A stretch of DNA of 64,000 nt from Polytrichum commune (GCA_950295325.1 OX485803.1:68401554-68465553); one strand, 5' to 3'; counted from the stretch's first letter, positions 11,601-25,546 are shown. The notes: generated from the letters alone by a model not told the origin. Program-made: numbers and translations.

Positions 11601-13760
11601 TCACTCGTTTTTTTTCCAATCTCTCTCATTGGGAGGACAATCTTTCTTAGGATGAGGACATTCATTTGTGGGGTGTCATGTTGTTTGCAATTGCCACAAA
11701 TGAACATAGTCATGTGGTTTCTTAGGATTTGAACAGTTGTTGATATAATGACCAAGTTCTTTACATCTCTAACAGATAGGACATTTCCTTAGATCATCTA
11801 CGTTTGAATTAAACCTCTCATAATTCTGATTTTAAGATGGAGATCCGTTCCAATTGGAAGAATCATTTTGTTGAATCCATGTAGAATGTTTTTGATAATG
11901 CAAAGGTATCAGTCAACAATTCAAATTTCTTTTGGGATTGTAACTGGCACTAGGACCTGGTCCATTTTGTTCTTGTTGCCAATGACAAGATTGACTTGTA
12001 TCAACTTGATTTACAATCTTTTGTTGCTTAAGGTTTCAATACTCTTAAACTGCATGATACCTTCCACAAAATATGGGGGCAAGTACATAAAAATGGACAA
12101 TTTTTTATTCATTATAAGTAAATTCACCACTTGTTAACATCATGAGAATGTGGGAGGGAACATGAGAGAACAAAAAGGGAACCATATGGAACATGAAACT
12201 TTATTCCACTCTATGTCATGTAAAATATCCATAGGTTTATTATAACCCTACTTGATATGCTTTGTAGACCCAATGGTTCCAAAATTGAAAGGATCTCAAG
12301 TTTATGAATGGCCGTGTGAAGTTTTTCAATCAATGAATGATTGCAACTTGCTAAATCTAGATCCCCAAGTTGGATGTTTTTCCTTAATTTACACCTTGGC
12401 TTCCAATGATAATAAAAATAATAAAAATAAAAATAATTCCCTCGTTAATTTCACTTGCATTCCTAAGGCTCCTTGTATTAGAATTAGTGGATCATGCACT
12501 TTGTTACGAAAAACAATAAAATTTTGACTATGTGATGTTTTGAAATAAAATTGTAATATATTGGAAATAAATTTATCACAACCTATGCATATATGATACT
12601 ATAACAATTCCAAAAATAATGAAAAAACTTACCTTATTCACCCTAATAATAATACTCATAAGTAAAGTTGGCAAATTTTGTGTTTCATGCAAGTGTTTTT
12701 ACATTGAAATGAAAGGTTTTGTTGATTTTTTTCCAACAAAATATGTATATACAAGTATTTTCTAGGTCATCGTATAATAATTCTAATTTAATATGTTATT
12801 ATGAGACTACTTATATGTCACTTTCAAGCATTTGCAAATCCTGACAAGTTTGCATAGGTGTTTAGAAATGGCATATAGATATTCTAAAACACATATTTTC
12901 TTCACTTTTCTTTGACTCACTTAATTCCTATACTAGTACACTAATAGAATAACATTTCTATATCCATAGTAGAATCACAGTTTTATTTGATAATGGTCAC
13001 TTTCGGATGGCACCTCCAAATTTACATTGATCCGAGCATTTTTTTGGTCCACTTTACCATGTTTGCACCCATGTACATTTTGTGTTGAATCCCTTTGTGG
13101 TTGAAAGTTCATTAGCAAGGTGCCCCTAACCCTTACAATTGTGACACCATACATTATGCCACTCTTCTATGGGTTGAGGTCTTTTAGGTTTATTGTTGGC
13201 TATCTTAACTAACAATTCTAACAACTATTTAGTCAAGTTTCATATGGCATAATCATGTTTAGCAATTACATGGTCTTGTTGTGTAGTTCAGCTAATAATA
13301 GGCTGAGTATACAAAGGTGCATTAGAATTTTGCACTACTGATGCATTCGTGATATAATGTTGGTTGTTATCAGTAATGGGAAAGATACCAAAATGTGATG
13401 GAATGGGTTATTGGAATATGTATTATTAGTGTATATAATCGAATCATTTTCCAATCTACATTCTTCCCTTGTTTTTGCACGTGCGTAAGCTTATGCATAT
13501 GTAGCAGTGGCTTCTTCCTTGACATAGATCCTAAGTTCCATAGGATATAAATCACCGATAAATATACTCTTACGGAAATCATCTCGGATTTGATGATTAC
13601 CCATATGTTGCAAGATATCTTACATTCTATCAAATAGCTATCAATTTTCTCATTGGTACCCATTTTGGTGGTATGCAATCTCGCTTTTAGGCTAGTAGCA
13701 AAGCCCAATGGTCTAAAATGAGCTAGGAATGCAGTCCTCAATGCACGTTGATACCATGCA
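11601..13760 (-). mobile_element. LTR-retrotransposon gag fossil
   Basis: On the minus strand, coding-like segments at about 13,370-13,740 resemble a capsid-region gag (FLAHFRPLGFATSLKARL). Near 11,650-11,790 there are zinc-knuckle-like CX2CX4HX4C patterns (KELGHYINNC). The order is N-terminal at higher coordinates. It is broken, with several breaks, and no LTRs were identified. The superfamily cannot be fixed from gag alone. The stretch between these parts (12,150-13,350) is AT-rich and otherwise featureless. Confidence 0.5.
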
Positions 13761-14085
13761 TGATATTAGGATATTTGAGGCACTAACGTACATACTATAC
13801 ATAAAGGAGAGGTATTAGTTTTATCTAGTGTGTGCATTTAAAAAGGCTATTAGTTTTTTTGGAAGTAAAGGGTGATGTACAAAAAGGGCCCTAAGGTTTA
13901 GTGAAAACATTGACAATAGATGTGCTAGTTTCATCCAATTCATGTTTTCATGCAGTGGTGTCATATGGTCATAGTCCTTGATGAGTACCATGTATGTTCT
14001 TGTTTAGGATTTATGTTTGGGTTCTATGTTTTTACAACCTAGAGGCTCTTGAAACGCTCATGGGCTTCCTCGAGCTTTGGTCCTG

Positions 14086-17000
14086 GGATTGTGGCTAACT
14101 TTGGTGCTCTTGTCTTTGTTTGTTTGATACAATCATGCATTCCATGCAATGGATGAAAATCATTCAATAACTTTCTCATTGGAAGGTCAAAGTGAATTCT
14201 ATGTTTAATAAAAGATTATTTAAATTCATGATTTGAATTTTGTATAAGTAGTGGAGGTTTTTTACACACTAAATTGAAAAGCTTAGTATAAATACACATA
14301 TCAATTTTCTAGTATCATGATGTAAGTACGTACAAATTTGTTTTTCTCTATGAAACTCTCATATATAGGGGGTTTGATTCGATTGCATAGTGACCCACGC
14401 ACATCATTTAGGTCTCCAATGAAAAATTCAATCCCCAGGATGGGCACATGAAATTTGAGCTTGCAATTTGACTTGAGCTCATCGAGGTGAATATCTCATA
14501 GCATATTTAGGACATAGGACTACATTCCCTTTCCAACATGGCCAATTTAATGGCCTTCCTATGTACACCCATGAGCCTCCCTTCATGATGAGGTTGAATA
14601 TGAGGGCTTGTGGTAATTTGTGCCAGATATGCTAGTATGCTTCTCTCCATGTTTGATGAAGTCGAATGATGCTATGTAAATCACCAATAGTAGTTTTCTT
14701 ATCAATATATATTGACCTCTTACTTGAATATGTACCTATACATTAGAAATCAATACTATGATACCAGGTCACTCTCCGATTTATGTGCACTTATCAAGGA
14801 GGATGTAAAAACCAGTCCACAAATTTATATTCCATATCAAGCATACACTTCTCACCTTTGCTCACCTTCACGCCATAGATGTACACCACAAAAAACCCAC
14901 AACAAAAGTTGTGCCTCACGTTTTCTAAAGTTACAAGCTGAATGACTCAACCTCGTTGCACTTTGTACATGAGAAAATGATAGACCTATAAGACAGGTAG
15001 GGCCCATATTAGATACTTACAAATTGCTACTTTGCACCCAAAGGAACTTTAGTTTTAAATTCCGTTAATTAGGGGAAACCTAAGTTCCTACAAGGCTAAC
15101 GTGACACTTTAGTTCATGATTGATGAATACTATTAGAGTTATATGTAAAGTCCCTCAAAGGGGAGGGTTGACAAAACCGTGGGTTTGATCATTCTTTGAG
15201 AAATTTTTTTATTCAAAGCTCGTTAGCATGTTGTGTATTGGAGTCTATTTTGAAAGTTGGGTGAAATAGAAAAACATCAATTTATAGAAACACATCAATT
15301 TAATGTATATGTTTAGAACAAATTTTAGACAATGACATGTTCAATATGTCTACTTGGACACTACTTGCACCATCTTCTAAAATATGTAGACTTTCTTGGA
15401 GAAAAAAAATTGTCAACATAAATTGGTTGGCTTTGTAGATCAATATGTTTTTCAAATGTTTATGATTTTTTTCCTTCACATAATTCAAAGCTAGTATATA
15501 ATTTTGAATCATTTTCACTTATACCTATGCAAGATAATTAAGTTGTGTACTTGACTATGCTTGCATCCGCTTAGCACTTGTGCATGGCTGGCCAAAAGTT
15601 ACCTTTCTTATGAAGCAATAAATCACATGCAGGGAAATGTCACAAGTGAAGGGTTCAGTGTCCGGGGAGATTTTTGGGCATTATAATTGATCAAAACCCT
15701 AGTGTTTCCAGTTCCAACCGATTACATGTTGACATCTTTCAGGTCTCCTTCATCATGTGAGGTATGTTTTATAGATTCCTCTAAAATGATCGGTAAATTT
15801 CCTGAAATCTTGACCTTGAACCGGTTATTTCTCAAACTCAACCAGTTCATCTGTAACCAACTTAGCGTTTGGTTCTCCCAGTTCATTGGAAGGACTCAAG
15901 GTGCAGTAAAATGGGTTGTTTTTAAAACAACAATAAATAGTGAAGTCTTTGAACACGTGTGGTACCCACAATGCTTTGATGTCCAATGGGAAATTGAGAA
16001 TCATGATAATGGAATGTACTATATAATATAGTTGTACCCATAAGATAGTAACAATGGTTGCATCAAAAGGATTGATCCCAACCATGCTAGAGAATGGCCT
16101 AGAGAGCACCCTAGAGTTGCCGTTTTTTTTTTTCCTTTTTTTTTTCCTTTTTTGAGGACCCAATGGCATTTCAACATGTGTTTGCCAAAGAAATAGACAT
16201 TTATTTGATTTGGGTAGAAACACACACAAACAACGGTCACCCAATCATGCTTACGTAGTACTCTTCTCTTGGTGGTCCATGTTAGAGTGTTGTGTTGTTG
16301 GACATGTGTTTCCAACTTCACATATAGTTTTGGCCATTGGATCAACTCAAGAATTGTTTCATGTGGTTCGCCAATGCCAAGTGTTAAAATCAAAGCTAGA
16401 ATGTCAAATGTATAAGAAGTCAAATCAAAGGCTCTCTTTCTCTTCACACTTGCATATTTGGTCTTTAATCCAAGTTTGTTAAAGCTAAGCGTGTAATGTA
16501 AAATAACATCTATGTTTGAGCATATAGGTACCCAATCTCATCGTAGCACATGTTACTTTGGTGTTAGTTTTGAATGAGAATCTTTGCCATTACCAATGGT
16601 TGAAAGGCCATCAAGACATTTTCAATTAAGGCCACGTCAACTTCATGCTTTGTTCAACATACTACATGATTTGATGCATTTCAAAAGTTTTTTTTAACTC
16701 AAATACAATTAATATATTCTAGGTGACCATGTATAAGGCAGAGGCCAACACATGTGGCCAAGGATGCACTTCAAGGGAGTCATCTAGTAGACTAGTAACA
16801 AATTCCAGATGTGTTCATCAAGAGATTCGGGTGAGACTTAGTTTACGCAAGTAACTTTGAGTTGGCGTATGAGACCTCATGTGCCAAGCTAACTATTATA
16901 GAGCAATTATTATTTTGTTTTGTAAATAGAAAATAAGTGGCAAATTGCCATGATCTGGCTTTAGAACATCGAAGAATCAACTTTTAGGCTTCCACATGTT

Positions 17001-18207
17001 GCTACCAAAGCCATGAAGTCGCATTCTATTCTACATAATTATTTTTATTGATAACATAGGTATCCGTGTGTGTAACATTTGGTAAGTCACTATGACGTAT
17101 TGTTATAGCCAAATTTATTTTTGGTTGTTTTGCTAATTCTTAAGCATAGGCATATATCAAAACATGTTGGATTGCGATGAATATAAATCATTATAAATAT
17201 ATTATCATGTTTATATACTATGAACATAATAATTTCTCAAAAAAAAATTGCATAAACAAATGAAACTTGATATGAAAATAAAGAAGATGGAAGGTGTTAT
17301 CAAATAGAAAAATAAAGAACACAAGGGAAAAATAATCTTCAAAAATGAAAGAAGCATGGTGATATCAAGAGGAAAAAGTATCAAGGCTATTTCAAAAAAA
17401 TATATATACATAAGAAAAATAAATAAGGTAGTGCATCTTAAGAAATTAAAACATAAAGTAAACTCTTAAGTAGGAGGAGATACAAAGAAGACATCATGAA
17501 GAGAAGGAAAAAAAAGAAATTTAAAGGAAGAGAAATAATTTAAAATTTATAAAATATTTGTTACAAAATAATTATAAAGAGGAAAGAGTACAAAATGATC
17601 TCAAAGAATAAGGAGGACAAAAAACAAGAAGAATGTGAAAGCATGCAAATTAAAAATGATTTTAAAAAGGAATTAATGCCAAAATGAAAAATCTTAAATG
17701 CGTAAATAATTAAGATAAATGATAATGGAGTTGTGTACTTCTCAATGGAAAATAATAGCAAAAAAAAGCATGAAAATCTCAAAGGAGAGAGGAAAAAAAA
17801 CCAAAAAACTAAAGAAACTGAAGAAGTATAACAAAGAGAACACGAAAGAAAAGAAAATTTAACAAATGATTCATGTAACATGTGAAGAAGTGAGGATGGG
17901 GAGGAATCCCTAGGGCTGGACTCTTCATTGGAAACCTAAATGATGTGCGTGGGTCACCATGCAATTAAACCCCCTATACATGAGAATATTATAGAGAAGG
18001 AAAATTTATATTTACTTAAATCGTGCTAGAAAATGGACTCATGTATTTATACTAAGCTTGTTAATGTAGTGTCTCCACTACATGTACAAAATATAAATCA
18101 TGAATTTAAATAAAACTAATTATTGCACATAAAATGCACTTTCAATTTCCAATGCATGATTGTATCAAACAAACAAAGACAAGAGCACAATAAGTTAGCC
18201 ACAATCC
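14086..18207. mobile_element. Unit bounded by inverted repeats of about 300 bp (unclassified)
   Basis: The left arm (about 14,086-14,424) starts GGATTGTGGCTAACTT and contains TTTGTTTGATACAATCATGCA. The right arm (about 17,923-18,207) is its diverged reverse complement, ending GTTAGCCACAATCC. The inner edges match at GGTCTCCAATG and CATTGGAAACC. The 3.5-kb interior is AT-rich, with no recognisable transposase. Reading frames such as that at 15,687-16,031 are unrecognised. Arms this long would fit a Mutator-like or foldback element, but no target duplication was found. Confidence 0.6.
17220..17880 (+). repeat. Purine-rich asymmetric tract
   Basis: About 660 bp in which the plus strand is mostly A and G (AAGAAAAAGTATCAAGG-like text, many AAGGA and GAAAG runs). 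It lies immediately inside the right inverted-repeat arm. It has low complexity and no coding signal. Confidence 0.6.
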
Positions 18208-19817
18208 GGAGAGCAAGTTAGCAAATTTGCAATGTCAATGTTAAAGACTACTTCTTTCTACCCCCAGTAAACTAAGTACGCTAAGCTGACTCTGATCCCT
18301 CTTGCCATTGACATTACCGCTCAAGCTACCAGTTATGGTGTGGTTTCTTAGGCTTATTCATTCTACTAGGTACGGTGTATCTACCATTATTGAAACTACC
18401 AGGTATCTATTACTAGGGGGCTATTGTCTTGGTTTCCTATAAAGACACAATATCGGCCTTATTTGACTACGAGTACTATCAGCATTTCCTTAGATATTGG
18501 TACCACCGGCCCAGTTGCTCTTTCTTTGTTGTACGTTTCTCCAATAATTGACGTTATCTATGATAATTGGTAGTTTGCCCTCGTCCCACCAACTATCCTA
18601 CCGGACTAGTTACTTCCAACTCCATAGGAATATCCTAAATAACTATTCCAATTATGATTATTGGTAGTTCTCCCATTACTGCATTTAATTTGCCTTTCAA
18701 ACATCCTTTGTTTCATAGAACACTATATTTGCTAATTTGAAATTTTCTCTTGTCTCAAATTAATATATGGACCATAACAACATGAATTCGCCCAAAACTA
18801 TATTGTCAATAATCCCAAATATATTATTAGTCCTAGTATCCCAAAATCAATGGTTGGCCGACATAAACACATTGGGTAGAGCACTTGAAACCACCTTCAT
18901 GAAATAAATCATATACAATGTTTTCTATTATTAGCATGTTAAATAAAATATAGACACTACAAGTTAAGAAGCATCGTGCAATAAAGGCATATTTATTCAA
19001 CCCTATAATCTAGTCCCAAAAAAATTAAAAAAATAAAGTTCACATTTGTTATGAAATATTCTATATGAATATTCATCCAACCCCGATCGAGTTGGAGCGT
19101 TCCTAAGTTCAACCCAAACTCTACCCCTATTTTGAGGAGCACACATATGACTAATATGTGTCTACTACAGTTTCATATAAAACTATAATTTTGATAACAC
19201 AATCCTACCAACTTCTCATTCAATATGGCATGTTTTTTGTGCGATCCGACCAAGGTTGTCTTTTGCAAAAGTTATGTACTTTTGAGGGATGGACATTGAT
19301 CCACTATGATTTTTTTTGTGGTGTCCATGCTATGAACATGGAATCATGGTCTATCCAAGATGAACGGTGCTCAGAATCCACCTTCCACCGAAAGTTATGC
19401 TTTGTATCCCAACCTATATAATGTTGAATCACATCTTTATTCTATGCCATCGGTTGGTCGTACTCCACCTGAATCTGTCGGAAATAAGGGCTAGAAGTTG
19501 CACAGTTTGGTTTGGACAAATTCCTGCCTCGGGGAGGACACTTAGGAAAATTAGTAAACATGGTGCGTTAAAATATAGGGTGTATTTTATTCATGAGCAA
19601 TAAAATTTAGAAAAAATTAGATGTAATATAGGATGCTTAAAATTCAAGTAAGGAATAATGAGAGAATATATCAAGAATATACTTGAAATATTCTAGAATA
19701 TTTGAGGATATACCTCGAATATTCCAATTATGTGATAGCCTCATTTAAATACCCCTTTAACGCACGTGTTCGCACAAAGTATAGTGAAGTGTCCCCCTCG
19801 AGATTCTTGCCACCCAC
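18208..19817. other. AT-rich DNA, no gene seen
   Basis: No convincing exon or transposon signature. Reading frames at 19,158-19,600 lack recognisable motifs. Confidence 0.4.
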
Positions 19818-20778
19818 TGTCACAACCCGTGCTAGCCCCCTTAACTAATTTGGTCATTTTCATTCCTAGCAAAGGTTACGAGCGCTAACCCTTCGCATTC
19901 CGCCATGCTAATGGTTAGCTCCTCCTACCCCGGACCTTATAGTTCATAAGAGTGGAACCAACCCTCCTACTTTGCTTTTGGGACTCACCCTTTAATTAAT
20001 AACCAATTCTTAGATGTGCACTTCCATCCATGGAAGTCCAATCTTATGTTGATCATCGCGTTGCCGAAGCAACACTACAACAACCCGAAGCATACTAGGC
20101 AATTATGCCCTCACATTGGGCCAAAGCCCATGGAGGTTGTGCCATTCGGCCTCGGGTGGGTGAGGCCACACCACCTCACCCATATAAGCCTCTAGGACTC
20201 TAGACGGGGCCCCTACCCCACCGTCAAGAAACTTTTTGTCTCTCTACCAAGAGTTGGGGCCAAGTAGACATTTTTCTTTAGCCGCTGGGCCTAGAAGCCC
20301 CTAGCAGCTTCAGACCATCATAACTTCCTTATGTGATCCCTAATGTTAACAAGCAACCACCCCATCTTCATCTACGCTTCACGTAGATGCCGATGGACTC
20401 CTCACTTGCCCCATTTGAGCAAGCATTGAGGAAGTTATGCCTGTTCAAACCTTGGCAGTCCCGGGAGCCACTCCCAGGCCACTGCCGTACCAGGGCGCTG
20501 TCCCACTCAAATTGCCATAACTCCTAGCTCACACCTAAGACTGAGGTGTACTTAAGCATTCTAGAATGTACACGCCATAAACTACGCATAGCTTATGGCC
20601 TGACCCTTATGCCTCCTAGTCTCCGAGGGTGGGAGGCGTTCCCAACACCTGGGGCCCTTACCCACACTAGGATCACTTGGGCCCTCTCACCAATGGCGCC
20701 ACAAGTCCTGGGTGTCACTCCGGGGTCCCCCTTGTGCCCATGGTGTTTTGGGCACTCCTCATGGAGAGGTTCGCAATA
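19818..20778 (-). mobile_element. LTR-A solo LTR, minus orientation
   Basis: Runs from TGTCACAACCCGTGCTAGCC to AGGTTCGCAATA. Both ends have drifted from consensus and the flanking 5-mers (CCCAC, GGAGG) do not match. It is an old or recombined copy. Confidence 0.8.
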
Positions 20779-21621
20779 GGAGGAGATCATCGCCATAAGC
20801 AATGAGGACGACATGGAGCTTGCCAAACAGCTTAGGTCAGATCTTCCCTCTCCTACAATGCTCCAAGCATGGTGAGGGTGAAACCCGAAGTCCACATTGT
20901 GCAGGAGGCTAACAAGAAGATGTTGAGGGACAAAGAGCAGCGTGTTCGCTTACAAAAGGTTGCTGCAAAAGAATCCTCAATGCGGAACGAAGTCACAGAG
21001 TTGAAGGCTCTCCTGTTGGAGCAAGAGCGACAAAGGGTAATGGCCCAGCCTCCATCTAGCGCAGACTTGATCTTGCACGTGATACAAGGAATGTGGGCGT
21101 AAGGTTTGGCGGTGGCTCCTTCAAGCTCCTTTCCACACTTGCCCCCCGGCTTCCCTGCGCAGAGCATCCCACAACCGTCCTTCAACTTCCAACATATGTT
21201 GCGACCCCATCACAGTCTATATGCCCTGGTGCAGCAAGTGGATGATCCTTACATCTGGCGCGTTCCCGGAGACTCGTTCGCTTTGGGGCCTCCTCCACTT
21301 CAGCCACCCATATTGATGCCCTCCCCCTCACCAACATGACAACCGCATAATGTTTGGGTCGCCCGATCCAAACCCACCCGCCCCTGCAGACCCCCAAGGT
21401 GGCTCCCCTGATACAAAAGACATTGGGTCGGTTGACTGAAACCCTATTGTAGCTCGGTCTCCCATTGACCAACATGGGTGCCAAAGAGACACAACCATGT
21501 GAGATGTTAAAGGCCTGCAAGGGCCTTGTGATACTTCTACTCCTAACCAAATCGATGAACCCGCGCATGATGCACATGGGGAGGTTGGTTTAGGACAAAG
21601 GCTTGATACTGAGCCTTTGCA
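20779..21621 (+). pseudogene. Host-type gene remnant with coiled coil and proline-rich region (left part)
   Basis: Coding-like text begins EEIIAISNEDDMELAKQL, continues with a charged coiled coil (QRVRLQKVAAKESSMRNEV, TELKALLLEQERQRVMAQ), then becomes proline-rich (SSSFPHLPPGFPAQSIPQ; PPLQPPILMPSPSP; PNPPAPADPQGG). The frame shifts near 20,868, where the first block meets a TGA and the next frame takes over. There is a TAA at 21,100-21,102 with the same frame continuing, and a further shift near 21,340, so it no longer encodes one protein. Its right side stops at the target duplication TTGCA (21,617-21,621) of a nested LTR insertion. The continuation lies at 32,492. No domain is recognised. 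A nuclear or transposon-borne ORF are both possible. Confidence 0.45.
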
Positions 21622-21743
21622 TGTCGTGCACCTCTCCCAGAGGAATGCCCAAAACACCATGGGCACAAGGGGGACCCTGGAGTGACACCCGGGACTTGTG
21701 GCGCCATTGATGAGAGGGCTTAAGTGATCCTAGTGTGGGTAAG

Positions 21744-23715
21744 TGTCGCGCACCTCTCCATGAGGAGTGGCCGAAACACCATGGGCACAAGGGGGACCCC
21801 GGAGTGACACCCGGGACTTGTGGCGCCGTTGGTGTCGCAACCTTTGCTAACCCCCTTAGCAATCTTGCCAATTTTCAATTCTAGCAAAGGTTACGAGCGC
21901 TAACCATTCGCATTCCGCCATGCTAATGGTTAGCTCCTCCTACCCCGGACCTTATAGTTCATAGGAGGGAACCAACCCTCCTACTTTGCTTTCGGGACTC
22001 ACCCCTTTAATCACTAACCAACCCCTTTTATCGGTAACCAATCCTTAGATGTGGACTTCCATCCATGGAAGTCCAATCTTATGTTGATCATCGCGTTGCC
22101 GGAGCAACACTACAACAACCCGAACCATACTAGGCAACTATGGCCTCACAATGGGCCAAAGCCCATGGAGGCCGTGCCGTTCGGCCTCGGGTGGGTGAGG
22201 CCACACCACCTCACCCATATAAGCCTCTAGGACTTTGCGCGGGGCCCCTACCCCACCGTCAACCAACCTCTTGTCTCTCTACCAAGAGTTGGGGCCAAGT
22301 GGACATTTTCCTTTAGCTGCTGGGCCTAGAACCCCCCCAGCAGCTTCAGACCATCATAACTTCCTTGTATGATGTCTGATCATAACAACCAACCACTCCA
22401 TCTTCATCTACGCTTCACGTAGATGCCGATGGACTCCTCACTTGCCCCATTCGGGGAAGTCTTGAGGAAGTTATGCCTGTTTGAACCTTGGCAGTCCCGG
22501 GAATCACTCCCAGGCACTGCTGTACCAGGGCGCTGTCCCGGGACAGCGCCCCACTCAAATGGCCATAACTCCTAGCTCACACCTCCGATTGAGGTGTTCT
22601 TGAGCTTTCTAGAATCACCACGCCATGAGCTACGCATAACTCATGGCCTTACCCTTGTGCCTCCTAGTCTTCGTGGGTGGGAGGTGTTCCCAACGCCCGG
22701 GGCCCTCACCCACACTAGGATCACTTGGGCCCTCTCACCAACGGCGCCACAAGTCCCGGGTGTCACTCCGGGGTCCCCCTTGTGCCCATGGTGTTTCGGG
22801 CACTCCTCATGGACAGGTGCGCGACAGTTGGTGAGAGGGCCCAAGTGATCCTAGTGTGGGTGAGGGCCCCGGGCGTTGGGAACGCCTCCCACCCACGAAG
22901 ATTAGGAGGCACAAGGGTAAGGCCATGAATTATGCGTAGCTCATGGCGTGGTGATTCTAGAATGCTCAAGATCACCTCAAGCGGAGGTGTGAGCTAGGAG
23001 TTATGGCCATTTGAGTGGGGCGCTGTCCCGGGACAGCGCCCTGCTACAGCAGTGCCTGGGAGTGATTCCCGGGACTGCCAAGGTTCAAACAGGCATAACT
23101 TCCTGAAGACTTGCTCAAATGGGGCAAGTGAGGAGTCCATCGGCATCTACGTGAAGCGTAGATGAGGATGAAGTGGTTGGTTGTTATGATCAGACATCAT
23201 ACAAGGAAGTTATGATGGTCTGAAGCTGCTGGGGGGGTTCTAGGCCCAGCAGCTAAAGGAAAATGTCCACTTGGCCCCAACTCTTGGTAAGGAGACAAGA
23301 GGTTGGTTGACGGTGGGGTAGGGGCCCCGCGTGAAGTCCTAGAGGCTTATATGGGTGAGGTGGTGTGGCCTCACCCACCCGAGGCCGAACGGCAAGGCCT
23401 CCATGGGTTTTGGCCTATTGTGAGGCCATAGTTGCCTAGTATGCTTCGGGTTGTTGTAGTGTTGCTCCGGCAACGCGATGATCAACATAGGATTGGACTT
23501 CCATGGATGGAAGTCCACATTGGGGAAATGGGTTACCGATTAAGGGGTGAGTCCTGAAAGCAAAGTAGGAGGGTTGGTTCCCTCCTATGAACTATTGGTC
23601 CGGGGTAAGAGGAGCTATCCATTAGCATGGCGGAATGCAAAGGGTTAGCGCTCGTAACCTTTGCTAGAAACAAAAATTGGCAAGATTATTAAGGGACCTA
23701 GCAAGGGTTGCGACA
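21744..23715 (+). mobile_element. LTR-A solo LTR, target duplication GTAAG
   Basis: Duplication GTAAG at 21,739-21,743 and 23,716-23,720. It is interrupted by a minus-strand LTR-A at 21,833-22,826. The remaining length is 973 bp. Confidence 0.9.
21833..22826 (-). mobile_element. LTR-A solo LTR, target duplication GTTGG
   Basis: Duplication GTTGG at 21,828-21,832 and 22,827-22,831. It is inserted in reverse orientation in another LTR-A, which creates a long inverted repeat (about 22,594-22,826 against 22,832-23,060). Confidence 0.9.
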
Positions 23716-24147
23716 GTAAGGGCCCTGGGCGTTAGGATTGCCTCCCACCCACAGAGAGTAGGAGGCACAAGAGTAAGGCCATAAGCTATGCGTAGCTTAT
23801 GATGTGTAGATTTCATAATGCTCAAGAACACCTCAATCGGAGGTGTGAGCTAGGAGTTATGGCAATGTGAGCCCAAGATTGTGTCCACATGTCTTATTAA
23901 CCATTAAAATTATTAAAACGGAAATAATCGTTTGGATTTAGTTAAAGATAGGTGTTTTGTGTGTTAAGTTGGATTTAGTTGGGTTAATGGTGAGACTCGT
24001 TGAAAGAAAAAAAACTAAAAATAGTGAATTAGTTAATTAGAATGTGAGGTGATATTAGGCTTGTGAAGTTTTGGCCAATGTATTGTCCATTTAGGGAGAG
24101 GCCTCTTAAGGAAAAAAAATTAGGTTCGGGCTAAGGCCAGGGAGGGC

Positions 24148-25546
24148 TGTGAGCCCAAAATGGTGCCCACATGTGGTGATTAACTCTTCGAAACCAATTT
24201 TAGTTTGACTTTGATGTATTATGATTATTCACAAAAATATAAAAAGAGTGAAGTGTGGTGTGGATTTAAGTTTAGACATTAGGTGGTGTTGTGTGATTGT
24301 TTCAAGGTTTAAGTTCAATAAGGGAAAGCCTTGACTAGGTGAGCGTGGAGCAAGGTGAGGCAAGGTGAGCTCCACGGGTTAAATGCCCACATTAGGATCC
24401 ACCTTGTTGGTTTAGGAAGGGAAAGGCTTTATGGATGGGATGAGTCCCTACTTAGGAGGAAATGATTAAGGGGTTGTGATTGGAGGTGCTAATTCCTTCA
24501 CCCTATTCTTACCTCACTCTCTTTCTCTCTCTCTTTGCTACTTAAGGCTTCCCTCTCTCATTTTTCCTCTCTCTCTCAATGCCTCCCAAGTGAGTGAGCT
24601 CTTAGAGCTTAAGATTGCACGTGGTGATTAGGTAGTAGTTAGTGAAATTAGTGTGTTAGATTAGTTCATTACTTAGGAGCAAAGAAAAGAAAAGAAGGAG
24701 AAGAACCTAGAAAACATTTGATTAGTGGATGAGAGGGTTTGTATTAAGGTGCAGCTAGTAGCTGGGTTGCCTATTCGGGTATTGGCACTCTGTGGGATTA
24801 GATTGTAGTTGAGCTGCTGGAGGGGCTAACAACACCGAGAACGTGGACCAGACTGCAGCTGAGCTGCTGGAGGGGCTAACAGCACCGAGACCGTGGACTA
24901 GACTGCAGCTAAGCTGCTGGAGGGGCTAACAACACCGAGACCGTGGACCAGACTGCAGCTGAGCTGTTGGAGGGGCTAACAACACCGAGACTGTGGGATG
25001 AGACTGCAGCCGAGCTGCTTAGTAACAAACCATAATTAGGCCGTCTAGGGGTTAGCAAGGCTAAGCCCAATTAGTGGGTGTTAGCACATTAAAAACTAAA
25101 TCACATTAGGCCATTTTAGTGGTGGCTAAGTAGTTAGATTCATTAGGCTAGTTGGTGCCACGTGTGGGTTTGTATGAGTGTGTTTAACCATTGAGAAAAG
25201 TGTTTTTCAACACTTGCACCTCTTGGTCAAAATAACTCACTTGCATTTTTAATGGAGAATGTGGAGGATTCTTGCAATGGCAAGAAAAAAGAAGTGAAGA
25301 TTAAAAGAGTGAAGGGAATGTCCTTAAGGGCATGTGTGGCTAAAGCCGCGGGTTGGACTCTTGAGAAAGCCAACTCTACCACAAGCCAAGAGGCTAACAT
25401 TAATAAAGCACAATGAGTGAAACAATATGTGTTCCTCTGAACATGAAAATTACTTTGCACATGGTTCAAGGTTGTAGGAGATACATGTGATTCTCAAAGC
25501 CATCACCCGGACTCGGACGCTTAAGGGTGGTGGGTTTGGCCTCACA
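24148..25546 (+). mobile_element. LTR-B solo LTR, target duplication AGGGC
   Basis: Duplication AGGGC at 24,143-24,147 and 25,547-25,551. Length is 1,399 bp from TGTGAGCCCAAAATGGTG to GGTTTGGCCTCACA. It carries its own minisatellite. Confidence 0.9.
24770..25020 (+). repeat. Minisatellite inside LTR-B (about 58-60 bp unit)
   Basis: The unit contains GACTGCAGCTGAGCTGCTGG, AGGGGCTAACAACACCGAGA and a CCGTGGACCA spacer, about four copies. Confidence 0.85.

Noticed and set aside
16120-16155. Poly-T tracts as a retroposon tail
   Set aside because: T runs lie mid-element without an adjacent body or target duplication.
14076-18216. Typical Mutator element with a 9-bp duplication
   Set aside because: The 9-mers outside the inverted repeats do not match and no MULE transposase is inside.
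19813-20783. Target duplication for the LTR-A at 19,818
   Set aside because: Flanking 5-mers CCCAC and GGAGG do not match.
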